Below, piece after piece: positions 7,918 through 16,774 of a stretch of DNA of 39,457 bases (positions within the stretch are counted from its first letter, which is position 1; the number at the start of each line of letters is the position of its first letter). Under the pieces are notes generated by a model, which worked only from the letters and a program-made list of their open reading frames with translations, did not search any database and was not told the DNA's origin. Source of the DNA: JACDAE01 sp034438015 (GTDB taxonomy: Bacteria > Chloroflexota > Ktedonobacteria > Ktedonobacterales > Ktedonobacteraceae); the NCBI GenBank assembly GCA_034438015.1, contig DAOTTD010000078.1, positions 1-39,457 on the forward strand, written 5' to 3'. The position numbers and the translations under genes were made by a program.

Positions 7918-9151
7918 TAACAAGCGCCGCGTCGTCATTACAGGGCTCGGAGTGGTAGCACCCAACGGCATCGGCAAAGAGGCGTTCTGGCAGGCAACAA
8001 GTCAGGGCATCTCTGGCATCAAGCACGTGCGAGACAACAACATATCCGACACAACGTGGGCGGCTGGCTCCATCCCCGATTTCGTGGCCGAGGAGTACGC
8101 CGAGCGTAAGCTCCTGAACCGGACTGATCGCATGACGCACTTCGCCTTCGCGGCAATGCAGGAGGCCATAGAGGACGCGCGGCTGGTCATGGAGCAGGAA
8201 AACCCGCAGCGCATAGGCGCGGTCATCGCCAATTCCCTGGGCGGGATCGATTTCGTATTGAAGCAGCTTCAGACGCTCTACACGAAGGGTCCGCGCTTCG
8301 TGAGCGCCTATACGGCGATTGCCTGGCTCAGCGTCGCCAACGTAGGGCAGGCCGCCATTCGCTACAACATCCAGGGCTACTGCAAGACGCCCATCAACGA
8401 CGCCGTGAGCGGACTGGACGCAATGGGCTTAGCCACCAGCGCGCTTCGGCGCGGCACCGCCGATATCATTCTCACCGGAGGCTGCGAGGCGTTTCTGCAT
8501 CCCCTGATCTTGCAGGCCCTCTCGTACCAGGGCCAGTGCGTCACGACGAGCGATCTCAACGCCTATCGCCCTTTCGACAGGCGCGCGGCAGGCCTGCTTC
8601 TAGCGGAGGGCGCGTCCATCTGTATCCTGGAGGACTACGAGCACGCGGTGCAGAGGAACGCTCCCATCTACGGCGAGGTGCTTGGCTACGGCCAGACCAG
8701 CGATGCCGACGGGCTGCACATCCCTTCGGAGAGCGGGAAGTACTATGCCCGTGCCATGCAGCTTGCTATGCGCGAGGGCAATGTGCGGCCCGAGGATATC
8801 GCCTATATGCAACTGGATGGGCGCGCCAATCCCTCCTCAGACCGGGGAGAAGTGGCAGCTCTACGCATGGCGTTGGGAGACGATCTCGCGCGCATCCCGG
8901 TGAGCGCGCCGCGTACGACGATCGGCCATGGCTATGCCGCCGCCGGCGCGATCGATACCACGACGGCGCTTCTGGCGCTCAAACACGGCTGCATCCCGCC
9001 TACGATCAACTGCGAGGAACTGGACCCCGCCTACGATCTGGATATTGTGCGCGATTGGGCAAGGGAGTTGGACGAGCGGCGCGTCGTGCTCATCGGCGGG
9101 CGCGGTATCGGCGGCGCTAACACTGTGCTGGCAATCAAGAAGGGGGCGTGA
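7907..9151 (+). CDS. Type II polyketide synthase KS-beta / chain length factor
   Basis: 414 residues from the ATG at 7907, inside the end of KS-alpha. It begins MADDNKRRVVITGLGVVAPNG and has full condensing-enzyme length, but the active-site residues are gone. The cysteine position reads NDAVSGLDAMG (Asp165-Ala166-Val167), the first histidine is replaced in QLDGRANPSSDRGE, and the Lys/His segment reads SAPRTTIGHGYAAAGA. This degenerate pattern, including D-G-x3-P-x2-D-x2-E and the S-G-L-D-A context, matches chain length factors that dimerise with KS-alpha and set chain length. Many characterised CLFs have Gln at the Cys position; here it is Ala. Translation is probably coupled to KS-alpha, since only a weak ribosome-binding site precedes the start. 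Confidence 0.86.
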   Translation: MADDNKRRVVITGLGVVAPNGIGKEAFWQATSQGISGIKHVRDNNISDTTWAAGSIPDFVAEEYAERKLLNRTDRMTHFAFAAMQEAIEDARLVMEQENPQRIGAVIANSLGGIDFVLKQLQTLYTKGPRFVSAYTAIAWLSVANVGQAAIRYNIQGYCKTPINDAVSGLDAMGLATSALRRGTADIILTGGCEAFLHPLILQALSYQGQCVTTSDLNAYRPFDRRAAGLLLAEGASICILEDYEHAVQRNAPIYGEVLGYGQTSDADGLHIPSESGKYYARAMQLAMREGNVRPEDIAYMQLDGRANPSSDRGEVAALRMALGDDLARIPVSAPRTTIGHGYAAAGAIDTTTALLALKHGCIPPTINCEELDPAYDLDIVRDWARELDERRVVLIGGRGIGGANTVLAIKKGA

Positions 9152-9152
9152 C

Positions 9153-11291
9153 GTGGAGCGAGAGTTGCAAAGTAGGGATGGGGCTTGCCCCTATCCGGCA
9201 CATAGGGGACCATATCTTATGGGCATAATTCCTGATCCTGGGCCGGATGGCTTTCTCCCCAACACATTTCAGGGAGATTATTTTTGGGGTAGGGACCAGC
9301 CTTGGCGCGTCCGATTTATCAATTTCCTCCACGTTTCGGGATGTCATGAAGGAAGAGGAAAGGATAAATCGGACGCGCCAAGGCTGGTCCCTACCTCGAT
9401 TGTAGAATTGGGAAAAAATGTGTCGGGGAGAGAGCCATCCGGCCTCCAGAGGACCTCTCCTATGGGCATGACCCCTGACTCCGGACCGGATGGGGGCAAG
9501 CTCCCCGACTCCGGACAGGATGGGGACAAGCCCCATCCCTACTATTCACCTTTGGAGGCGTCCAAACAGGGCGACCGCAAGGGTCGCCCGTACAAGGACA
9601 CGGAAGCGTCGTTGGGGGCGAATATAGATGCCCAGCCCGACAAGCCCGCCATCCCAGGTAGGGGCGCGGTTCACAAGCCCGTGGCGGTTCACAAGCCCGC
9701 CGTAGTGATTGTGGGAGCGGGACCGGTGGGGCTTGCGGCGGCAAACTTGCTGGGGATAGCGGGGGTTGAGACGCTGGTTGTTGAGCGCAACGCGGGGGTT
9801 TACGAGTTTCCCAGGGCGATCGCGCTCGATGACGAGGGGATGCGCGTTTGTCAGGCGTCGGGGCTGGCGCAAGAAGTGCTTGCGCATGTGCGACTCGACG
9901 TTAAAGCTCACTACATTTCGGGAGGACGCTTCCTCGCGCGGGCGGAGCCGACGGGGCGCAGGAACGGCTTCCCGCTCATCGCGACGTTCCACCAGCCAAC
10001 GTTCGAGCGCATACTACTGCGCGGGCTTGAGCGCTTCCCTTGCGTAAGAGTTCTCTTCCAGCATACTATGGTCGCGTTCGAACAGGACGATGAGCGGGTC
10101 TGCATCACCGTTCGCACGCCCGATGGAGCGCTGGTGGAGGTGGAGTGCGCTTATCTGCTGGCTTGTGATGGCGGGAAGAGCGAAATACGGCGTGCGCTCG
10201 ATATTGCCATGCGCGCGCCGATCTTGCGTACAGTCGATCGCGCGCGCAGGGTCGGAGCAGGCCAGAGGTGGCTGGTGGTTGATTGCGAAGGCGATAGTGA
10301 GCCGTCCGACACCATTATCTTCTTCTGCAATCCTGGCCGCCCGGCGGTGAGCGTACCGGGGCCGGGCAGGCAGCGACGCTGGGAGTTCATGCTCCTGCCG
10401 GGCGAGCGCGAAGAGGACCTGCTGCAAAGCGAGACCGTACGCATGCTGATCCGACGCGCCAGAAGAAGCATGCCGCGCGGGTACTACGGCGGACAACCCA
10501 TGTCCGAACTCCAGATCATGCGCCAGACGATCTACACATTCCATGCGCTCGTCGCTCCGCAGTTTTCGCAGGGTCGCGTCTTCCTCATGGGTGACGCCGC
10601 CCACCTCATGCCGCCCTTCGGGGGGCAGGGCATGAACGCCGGTCTGCGCGACGCCCATAACCTGTGCTGGAAGCTACAACTGGTCCTACAGGGCAAGGCG
10701 CATCCCTCGCTGCTGGCAAGCTACCAGGTAGAGCGGCAGCCCCACGCGGAGCAGATGATTGTCTTCTCCTGGCTGCTCGGTCAGATTATCATGCCCACAC
10801 GACGGCGCATTGCGTTCCTGCGCGACCTCTTCTTCCAGGCGGTGAACAGGATAGCGCCCGCGCGCGAGGCGATGCGGGAGATGCGCGTCAAGCCGCAGCC
10901 GCGCTACCGCCGTGGCTTTTTGTTCGCCGGAAAGGGGACAGATAGAAAGCTGACGGGCGCGTTTCTTCCCCAGCCACACGTTTCGACGCAGACGGGAGAG
11001 CGAGTGCTGCTGGACGATGTGCTGGGTGATGGCTTTGCTCTCCTGAGATTATGTGAAGATCCGGCGGAGGCTTTTCTGGGCGTAGAGCACGAGGTGTGGA
11101 GCAGGCTGGGCGTAAAGTTTGTCTGCGTACAGCCTGTCGGAGCGCGCGAATGTAAAACTGCCGATCATTGTACGTGTGTCATGGATATTGAACGGCAGAT
11201 CGGCGCTTTCCTGGGAGATGAGCGCGATCTGTACATCCTGGTGCGACCGGACCGCTATGTGATGGGCGTGTTTCGGGTGGTGGAGGCTTAG
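9153..11291 (+). CDS. FAD-dependent aromatic monooxygenase (MhpA/PheA type) with repeat-derived N-terminal insertion
   Basis: The GTG at 9153 sits one base after the KS-beta stop and has AGGGGG 6 bp upstream, giving 712 residues. Residues about 7-180 derive from inserted repeats (9171-9700). The enzyme proper starts near residue 180: VVIVGAGPVGLAAANLLG (FAD dinucleotide motif), RAIALDDEGMRVCQASGL, LLACDGGKSEIRRAL (DG motif) and FLMGDAAHLMPPFGGQGMN (GD motif). A thioredoxin-like tail begins around FLPQPHVSTQ. This matches class A NAD(P)H flavoprotein hydroxylases, usually 500-560 residues. It should hydroxylate an aromatic ring, here plausibly the polyketide. A shorter 536-residue product from the GTG at 9681 is possible but lacks a ribosome-binding site. 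The true N-terminus is unresolved. Confidence 0.82.
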   Translation: MERELQSRDGACPYPAHRGPYLMGIIPDPGPDGFLPNTFQGDYFWGRDQPWRVRFINFLHVSGCHEGRGKDKSDAPRLVPTSIVELGKNVSGREPSGLQRTSPMGMTPDSGPDGGKLPDSGQDGDKPHPYYSPLEASKQGDRKGRPYKDTEASLGANIDAQPDKPAIPGRGAVHKPVAVHKPAVVIVGAGPVGLAAANLLGIAGVETLVVERNAGVYEFPRAIALDDEGMRVCQASGLAQEVLAHVRLDVKAHYISGGRFLARAEPTGRRNGFPLIATFHQPTFERILLRGLERFPCVRVLFQHTMVAFEQDDERVCITVRTPDGALVEVECAYLLACDGGKSEIRRALDIAMRAPILRTVDRARRVGAGQRWLVVDCEGDSEPSDTIIFFCNPGRPAVSVPGPGRQRRWEFMLLPGEREEDLLQSETVRMLIRRARRSMPRGYYGGQPMSELQIMRQTIYTFHALVAPQFSQGRVFLMGDAAHLMPPFGGQGMNAGLRDAHNLCWKLQLVLQGKAHPSLLASYQVERQPHAEQMIVFSWLLGQIIMPTRRRIAFLRDLFFQAVNRIAPAREAMREMRVKPQPRYRRGFLFAGKGTDRKLTGAFLPQPHVSTQTGERVLLDDVLGDGFALLRLCEDPAEAFLGVEHEVWSRLGVKFVCVQPVGARECKTADHCTCVMDIERQIGAFLGDERDLYILVRPDRYVMGVFRVVEA
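9171..9543. mobile_element. MITE-like nested inverted-repeat element inside the monooxygenase frame
   Basis: Terminal inverted repeats of 26 bp (9171-9196 and 9518-9543) match at 24 positions and begin AGTAGGGATGGGGCTTG. Inside lies a second inverted repeat with arms at about 9241-9327 and 9352-9444, whose core arms 9289-9320 and 9363-9394 are perfect over 32 bp. No transposase is encoded, so it resembles a non-autonomous element or large REP-type repeat. A decayed relative of the inner part lies at 39171-39340. The frame of the flanking monooxygenase stays open through it. I could not define a target-site duplication. Confidence 0.65.
9544..9700. repeat. Second repeat block: 27-bp palindromic unit plus 16-bp tandem repeat
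   Basis: The 27-bp unit at 9567-9593 (core GGGCGACC, GCAA, GGGTCGCCC) is identical to units at 16869-16895, 33946-33972 and, inverted, 16933-16959. It is followed by GTAGGGG at 9658 and two copies of GCGGTTCACAAGCCCG (9666-9681 and 9684-9699). The block abuts the MITE-like element and reads through in frame into the monooxygenase. Confidence 0.65.
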
Positions 11292-11528
11292 GACATGGTG
11301 TCCCGGCGTCGGAGAGCAACCAGGGACATTTCTTCTCAAAAGAATCGGGACAGCAGTCCCATCACAAATGTCTCTTCAACAGGTATGCTTGTGACAGAGT
11401 ACACGATGTATGTACGTACAAGCAGTAGTGCGGGATAGGCTGGTAAGAAGCCAGTCGTGGCTGGATATCCCTGCGGTAGCTCCATCAGAGGTATCTTCCG
11501 AATAAGCGGATAAAAGGAGAAAGAAATT

Positions 11529-12188
11529 ATGTCTTCTACAAAACTGTATCGTTTGAGTGGCATCAGCTTGCTGTTGGGGGCTGTGGTCAGTATCATCGCA
11601 GGCCTCATGACGCTCTTCTTCGATAGCAGTCTCACCGCTTCGCCCAGCACCATACAAAACCCGCTGTGGTCAACCTACTGGAGTCTGGTCTTCGTCGTCC
11701 TGGCACTGGTTCTGCTTGGTTTGCCAGCACTCTACCTGCGCCAGGCTGGAGGACGCGGAACTCTGTTGGGACTCATCGGTGTATTCCTCGTGGTACTGGG
11801 CAGCTTTCTGGGCATGGCAATGGTTGCCTACTTCGTCTCTATCATGCCATTGCTTGCTGAAAAAGCACCAAATCTCATCAACGCTGGGTTTTTTGAAACA
11901 AGTTTCGGTCTCTTCGGCCTGGGTTCAGCAGCATTGGGTGTCATCGGACCTCTTCTGCTGGGGATCGCTGTCATACGGGCGAAGGTCTTTCCACCGTTAG
12001 TCGGTGCCCTACTCATTGTTTCGGGAATCCTCAGCCCATCGACAGAATTCTCAGGCCTGCTGTTCACGCTCCTGGGCCTGGTGGGTACCATTGCCGCAGC
12101 GATTGCGTACGGTGGGGTTGGCACGATCCTGGCTCGACAGCAGAATGTTGCAGAAGTAGAAGCTTCCCTTCAAGAAGTGCTTCGCTGA
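11529..12188 (+). CDS. Six-span integral membrane protein, unknown function
   Basis: 219 residues with a good ribosome-binding site (AAGGAGA, 8 bp before ATG). Six hydrophobic segments lie at about 8-32, 46-66, 77-103, 117-149, 153-170 and 172-196, with a charged C-terminal tail ending VAEVEASLQEVLR. There is no signal peptide, no catalytic motif and no family I can name. It is separated from the monooxygenase by 237 bp and from the sensor kinase by 133 bp, all in the same direction. It could be a sensor-kinase partner or an immunity/export accessory of the polyketide locus, but nothing in the sequence decides this. Confidence 0.75.
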   Translation: MSSTKLYRLSGISLLLGAVVSIIAGLMTLFFDSSLTASPSTIQNPLWSTYWSLVFVVLALVLLGLPALYLRQAGGRGTLLGLIGVFLVVLGSFLGMAMVAYFVSIMPLLAEKAPNLINAGFFETSFGLFGLGSAALGVIGPLLLGIAVIRAKVFPPLVGALLIVSGILSPSTEFSGLLFTLLGLVGTIAAAIAYGGVGTILARQQNVAEVEASLQEVLR

Positions 12189-12321
12189 GAAACCTCTGAT
12201 GATAATGGATTGCTTTTTAGTACATCATTGTGTATGCTCCCTTCAAGGGAAATGAGCTAGTCTGTCAATATCAATAAAGCTTTTAAAGGAGAGAACCGAC
12301 GCGTAGGAATAGGAACGGGCG

Positions 12322-14559
12322 ATGATGCACCTCAACCAGTCACAAGGGCAAGCACTGCAAGAAGCTTCCCCAGCCAATGGAGAACAGACGAGGAGAACCG
12401 AGACGCGCTTGCATGGGCGTGTCCTCGTAATCGCACGGGCGCTCTGGCTGCTGCTCGTCCTGTTCGAGATCGGCATTTTGCTGGTCAATCTCCCAGCACT
12501 CATTGCCCTGCTTCATACGGCCTGTAGTGATCCGACGGGAGTGAGCTGCAACTATCTGCAGCTCCGTTCCGCGCAACTGCCTGCCCTCTCTCATTACGGC
12601 TTTTCGCTGGACGGCTATGCGCTCTATGCGCTGGGCTGCGATCTGGTCGTGACCCTGCTGTTCTTGAGTGTGGGGGCACTGATCTTCTGGCACAAATCGG
12701 CTGAGTTCATGGGACTCTTCGTCTCGCTGCTCTTGATCACCTTTGGCTGCTTTGGCAGTTCGGAAGTGCATCTGATTGTTCACCTCCCTTTCCTTGCGAA
12801 TCTCATCGTCGGGCTGTTGGCCATAATGCAATGGCCCGCGCTGGGCATCCTCTTCTACACCTTCCCGGATGGGCACTTTGTGCCGCGCTGGTCCTGGATG
12901 TTAACGTCTCTTTTCGTGATCCAGATGGGCTTCTTTGTCTTGCCCTATCCCTACAATATCGATAACTGGCCTCCGCTGCTGGGCCAGCTTGAAACCTTCG
13001 TTGTCTATGGCAGCGCGGTCGGCACGCAGATCTATCGCTACCGCGTCGTTGCTTCACCCCTACAACGTCTGCAAATCAAATGGTTTGCCTTTGGCTTTGC
13101 GATGACCCTGGCGTTCTCTATAGTCTGGAGTCTGCTGCCCCTGGTCATCTCTCCCCTTAACCGTCCAGATTCCTGGTACCAGCTTTCTGGGCCAGCCGCC
13201 CTGGTGCTTTCTTACGTGCCCATTCCTCTGGGCATCGGCATCGCCCTGCTGCGGTACCGGCTCTGGGACATCGACATTATCATCAACCGCACGCTGGTCT
13301 ATACTCTGCTCACAGTAAGCACGCTGGGCTTGTATGTGCTGGTCGTCTTTGGGGCCAGCAGCCTCTTGCGCGCTCAGAACGACCTGTTCTTTTCGTTGCT
13401 GGCGACTGCACTGATTGCCGTTCTGTTTCAACCCTTGCGCCAATGGTTGCAGCACGGAGTGAACCGCTTGATGTTTGGGGATCGCAACGAGCCCTATCGC
13501 GTGCTCTCGCGCTTGGGGCAACGCCTGCAGGAAACGGTGCCCGCTGATACCGTACTGCCCACGATTGTGGAGACCGTGGCTCAGGCCCTCAAGCTCCCCC
13601 ACGTCGCTATTGTCTGGAAGCGGGAGCAGATCCCACCTGGCGCTGAGTCATCGCTGCTGGTGGCTGCCTTTGGAACAAGCAGAGGGAGTGCAGCAGACAC
13701 ACGGGTTCCGCTGGTTCATCAAGGCAAGCACCTGGGTGAACTGGTGCTTTCCCCACGCCAGCGCGGCGAGGAACTGACACCTGCGGACCTGCGGCTCGTG
13801 CGCGATCTGGCTCCCCAGATTGGCATGGCTCTGCATTCAGCCCTCCTGCTGGCTGACCTGCAACAACTGACGGTCGACCTGCAACGCTCACGAGAGCACC
13901 TGGTGACCGCACGTGAAGAAGAGCGGCGTCGCCTGCGCCGAGATTTACACGATGGACTGGGTCCGCAACTGTCGAGCCAGACATTTACTCTGTCCGCGAT
14001 CAAGAAGCTGCTGCGCCAGGACCCCGATACGGCAGAACACCTGCTGATCGATGCCACCACCCATGCACAGGAAGCGATTGCCGATATTCGTCGCCTGGTA
14101 TATGCACTCCGTCCCCCAGCTCTCGACGACCTCGGCTTACTGGCCGCTTTACAGGAGCAGATGGCTCAGTACCAGGCAAGCGGCATCGTGCTGACGCTAG
14201 ATGCACCGGAGGCGCTTCCCCCTCTGCCTGCCGCGATTGAGATTGCTTGCTATCGAATTGTCCAGGAGGCGCTGACCAACATTGTGCGTCACGCCCATGC
14301 CACCCAGGCGACCGTTCATCTTCATGTGCAAGATGACCTGGTAGTGGAGGTGAGAGACAATGGGCAGGGATTGCCGCCAGGAGGGGTTCGCGGCGGCGTA
14401 GGCTTCAGCTCCATGCACGAGCGGGCAGAGGAACTGGGTGGCACGTGCCTCATTGTGACTATACCAAAGGGGGGAACGCAGGTGTGTGCGCACTTCCCGC
14501 TCCCGGAAGGACAACGAGAGGAGGACGAGACTGCACAGAAAGGGGAAGGTGCGCTATGA
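12322..14559 (+). CDS. Membrane sensor histidine kinase, HisKA_3 (NarL-system) type
   Basis: 745 residues. The first 370 form about nine or ten membrane segments. They include a Cys-containing extracytoplasmic loop (about 70-90, CSDPTGVSCNYLQLR) and the stretch LRYRLWDIDIIINRTLVYTLLT often seen in Chloroflexota and actinobacterial kinases. A GAF-like domain spans about 390-520. The dimerisation/phosphoacceptor helix follows, with REEERRRLRRDLHDGLGPQL and His543 as phosphorylation site. The HATPase domain has an N-box in IVQEALTNIVRHAHA and a G-box in DNGQGLPP. It should autophosphorylate and pass phosphate to the regulator encoded immediately downstream, with which it overlaps by an ATGA. The signal is unknown; paired loop cysteines might be redox-sensitive, which is speculation. 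Confidence 0.92.
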   Translation: MMHLNQSQGQALQEASPANGEQTRRTETRLHGRVLVIARALWLLLVLFEIGILLVNLPALIALLHTACSDPTGVSCNYLQLRSAQLPALSHYGFSLDGYALYALGCDLVVTLLFLSVGALIFWHKSAEFMGLFVSLLLITFGCFGSSEVHLIVHLPFLANLIVGLLAIMQWPALGILFYTFPDGHFVPRWSWMLTSLFVIQMGFFVLPYPYNIDNWPPLLGQLETFVVYGSAVGTQIYRYRVVASPLQRLQIKWFAFGFAMTLAFSIVWSLLPLVISPLNRPDSWYQLSGPAALVLSYVPIPLGIGIALLRYRLWDIDIIINRTLVYTLLTVSTLGLYVLVVFGASSLLRAQNDLFFSLLATALIAVLFQPLRQWLQHGVNRLMFGDRNEPYRVLSRLGQRLQETVPADTVLPTIVETVAQALKLPHVAIVWKREQIPPGAESSLLVAAFGTSRGSAADTRVPLVHQGKHLGELVLSPRQRGEELTPADLRLVRDLAPQIGMALHSALLLADLQQLTVDLQRSREHLVTAREEERRRLRRDLHDGLGPQLSSQTFTLSAIKKLLRQDPDTAEHLLIDATTHAQEAIADIRRLVYALRPPALDDLGLLAALQEQMAQYQASGIVLTLDAPEALPPLPAAIEIACYRIVQEALTNIVRHAHATQATVHLHVQDDLVVEVRDNGQGLPPGGVRGGVGFSSMHERAEELGGTCLIVTIPKGGTQVCAHFPLPEGQREEDETAQKGEGAL

Positions 14560-15218
14560 GTCGTATTCGTGTCCTCATTGCCGATGACCATCCGGTATTC
14601 CGCTATGGCCTGAGAGCTCTTCTATTGGCGGAGGCTACGCTAATGGAGGTGGTTGGCGAGGCCACCTCTGGCGAGGAGGCGGTGGCCCTGGCGACCCAAT
14701 TGCTGCCAGACGTGATTCTGATGGATGTGAATATGCCAGGACTCAACGGGATTGAGGCGACGCGCCGTATTCTGGCAGCAACGCCCCAGGCAGGTATCCT
14801 GATGTTGACCATGTTCGACGACGATGAATCGGTCTTTGCCGCGATGCGCGCGGGAGCACGTGGCTACCTGCTCAAGGGAGCAGAGGGGGATGAGGCGATA
14901 CGAGCGATTACCAGCATAAGCAAGGGAGAGGCGACCTTCAGCCCGGCGATTGCGCACCGCTTAATGAACTATTTTGGAACGCCGCGCTCCAGCTCACAGC
15001 CCACTCACCTCTTTCCCGAATTAACCGAGCGCGAACGGGAGGTCCTGACCTTCATCGCGCAGGGCTATACCAATCCGGCGATTGCCGAGCATCTCGTCCT
15101 GAGTCCCAAGACCGTACGCAACCATGTCTCCACGATCTTCAGCAAGCTGCAAGTGGCCGGACGCGCGGAAGCGATTATACGTGCCAGAGATGCAGGTCTG
15201 ACGAAAGATACTCCATAA
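14556..15218 (+). CDS. NarL/LuxR-family response regulator
   Basis: 220 residues from the ATG at 14556, which overlaps the kinase stop (ATGA) and follows GGGGAAGG. The receiver domain has Asp10-Asp11, phosphoacceptor Asp57 in ILMDVNMPG, Thr85 and Lys107 in YLLKGA. The C-terminal LuxR-type HTH spans about 153-215, with ELTEREREVLTFIAQGYTN and a recognition helix around SPKTVRNHVSTIFSKL. It is a DNA-binding transcription factor activated by phosphorylation from the upstream kinase. Targets are not apparent in the window. The gene converges on the FGGY kinase with a 9-bp gap. Confidence 0.94.
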   Translation: MSRIRVLIADDHPVFRYGLRALLLAEATLMEVVGEATSGEEAVALATQLLPDVILMDVNMPGLNGIEATRRILAATPQAGILMLTMFDDDESVFAAMRAGARGYLLKGAEGDEAIRAITSISKGEATFSPAIAHRLMNYFGTPRSSSQPTHLFPELTEREREVLTFIAQGYTNPAIAEHLVLSPKTVRNHVSTIFSKLQVAGRAEAIIRARDAGLTKDTP

Positions 15219-15227
15219 CTTAAGGAC

Positions 15228-16745
15228 TTACATCCCCTCCAGATTCCCGAGCAACAGCCCATACAGCTTCTTCTGCCTCTCCATCGCCCGTTGATAGCGT
15301 TTGCTCCTCTCCGCGTCGGGCTTCGTGGGCTCGTCCAGGGCGGGTGCGACCTGGGCGACATCCGGTATGATGTTCATTGCTTCGAGGGCAAGCAGGGCGG
15401 CTCCGCGCGCAGAGGCTTCCTGGTTGCGCGAGGGATAGATGGCGGCGTTGAGCGCATCCGCGACGATGCTCTGCAAAAGGGGCGAGCCGAGGAGGGCGCC
15501 GCCGCTGCCGATCACTCTGGGCGCGTCGCGCTCGATCTGCAAGGCGGAGCAGATCTGCTCGTAGACCATGGCGAGGCGGTAGGCCAGGGCTTCCATGCCG
15601 GCACGCAGCAGTTCGGCAGACGAGGTGTGCCTGCCGATGCCTGAGATGGTCATGCGCGCATCGGCGTGCCAGCCGAGACTGCGTTCACCGGAGAGGAAAG
15701 GGAGGATGGTCAGACCATGACTGTCCGGCTCCACTGCGGCGACGAGCGGTTCCGCATCCTTCAATGCGGGCAACTTGAGCACGGTATTCAGCCAACTGAG
15801 CATATTGCCGCCCTCGCTGAGCGCGCCACCAAGGACGGCGCGCCTCGCATCGACGAGATAGAGCCAGAGGCCGAGCGGAGGAACCGTTCGCTCGGGCGGA
15901 ATGACGACACGAATCGCGCTGGATGTACCGATCGTGAGCGACCAGTTGTCGATGGTGGCGCAGCCGGAGCCGATGCAGGCCGAGGCGCCGTCGCCGATCG
16001 CGGGAAACCAGGGCACATCGCGCAGGGCAGGCCAGCGCCTGGCATATTCGGAGGTCAGTCCCTGCACACTATCGTGCAGATCGCCCAGTTCAGGCATCTG
16101 CTCAGGGCGCACGTGCAGAAATTGCAGCAGTTCGGCATCCCACGAGCGCTCGCGGGTGACGAGCAGGCCGGTACCGGAGGCCATCGAGAGACTGCAGACC
16201 GAGCGGCCCAGGAACTCGCGGTGCATATATTCGCCGAAAGAGAGCCATTTCGCTGCACGCTTGAACACGTCAGGCTGCTGCTGCGCCAACCAGAGCAGCT
16301 TTGCCGTCCAGTAGCTGGCGTGGAAGCGCGCGCCCGTACGATCGTGAATCGCCTTCTCGTCCAGTTGCTTGCGCAGGTCTGCGACGACGGCGTAGGGACG
16401 CGTATCCTCCCAGGTAATGAGGGGCATAAGTGGGCGACCGGCCTCGTCAAGTCCCAGCAGGCCATGCCAGAACGTATCGATCGCGACCGCGGCGATTGTG
16501 CGCTCGCCGGCCTGTTTAAGCGCCTCGTCGATCGTTCCGGCGACGACGGAGAGGAGCATATCGGCATCCACAGAGACCTCGCCCTCGTCGGAGGTGGTGA
16601 GCTGATAGGTGCGCTGCGATAGAACGCCTGCAACGGGTGCGCCGGTGGCGTCGAACAGGAGTGCACGCGTCGAGGATGTGCCTACGTCCAGTCCGAGCAC
16701 GAATGGTGCCTGGTAGTTGACGTTCTGATCTGGATTCTGTGTCAT
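15228..16745 (-). CDS. FGGY-family carbohydrate kinase, gluconokinase-like
   Basis: 505 residues, full family length. The N-terminal actin-like fold opens with FVLGLDVGTSSTRALLFD (phosphate 1 motif). Also present are VAIDTFWHGLLGLD, MPLITWEDTRP, the catalytic-base segment AIGDGASACIGSG, the adenosine segment LTIGTSSAIR and VIGSGGALLGSPLLQ. The combination DTFWHGLLG and TWEDTR resembles gluconokinases more than glycerol or xylulose kinases. The reaction is ATP-dependent phosphorylation of a sugar or sugar acid in the cytoplasm, and gluconate is the best guess. It is monocistronic here. A palindromic AAACGTTT (16781-16788) lies 36 bp upstream of the start and could be a LacI-type operator. The long plus-strand frames opposite it are codon-bias shadows. 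Confidence 0.88.
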   Translation of the reverse strand: MTQNPDQNVNYQAPFVLGLDVGTSSTRALLFDATGAPVAGVLSQRTYQLTTSDEGEVSVDADMLLSVVAGTIDEALKQAGERTIAAVAIDTFWHGLLGLDEAGRPLMPLITWEDTRPYAVVADLRKQLDEKAIHDRTGARFHASYWTAKLLWLAQQQPDVFKRAAKWLSFGEYMHREFLGRSVCSLSMASGTGLLVTRERSWDAELLQFLHVRPEQMPELGDLHDSVQGLTSEYARRWPALRDVPWFPAIGDGASACIGSGCATIDNWSLTIGTSSAIRVVIPPERTVPPLGLWLYLVDARRAVLGGALSEGGNMLSWLNTVLKLPALKDAEPLVAAVEPDSHGLTILPFLSGERSLGWHADARMTISGIGRHTSSAELLRAGMEALAYRLAMVYEQICSALQIERDAPRVIGSGGALLGSPLLQSIVADALNAAIYPSRNQEASARGAALLALEAMNIIPDVAQVAPALDEPTKPDAERSKRYQRAMERQKKLYGLLLGNLEGM

Positions 16746-16774
16746 AAATATACCCTCTCGCTGTGCTCCTCGTA

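Noticed and set aside
8928..9152. Upstream extension of the monooxygenase frame into KS-beta
   Set aside because: It lies inside another gene in a different frame; the GTG at 9153 with AGGGGG upstream is the first sensible start.
12238..12250. Small palindrome TCCCTTCAAGGGA before the sensor kinase
   Set aside because: Short, with no T-tract and no repeated neighbour; chance occurrence is likely.
15291..16622. Two plus-strand frames (117 and 318 codons) opposite the sugar kinase
   Set aside because: Arg/Gly/Ala-rich shadows of codon bias; the minus-strand gene has complete FGGY motifs.
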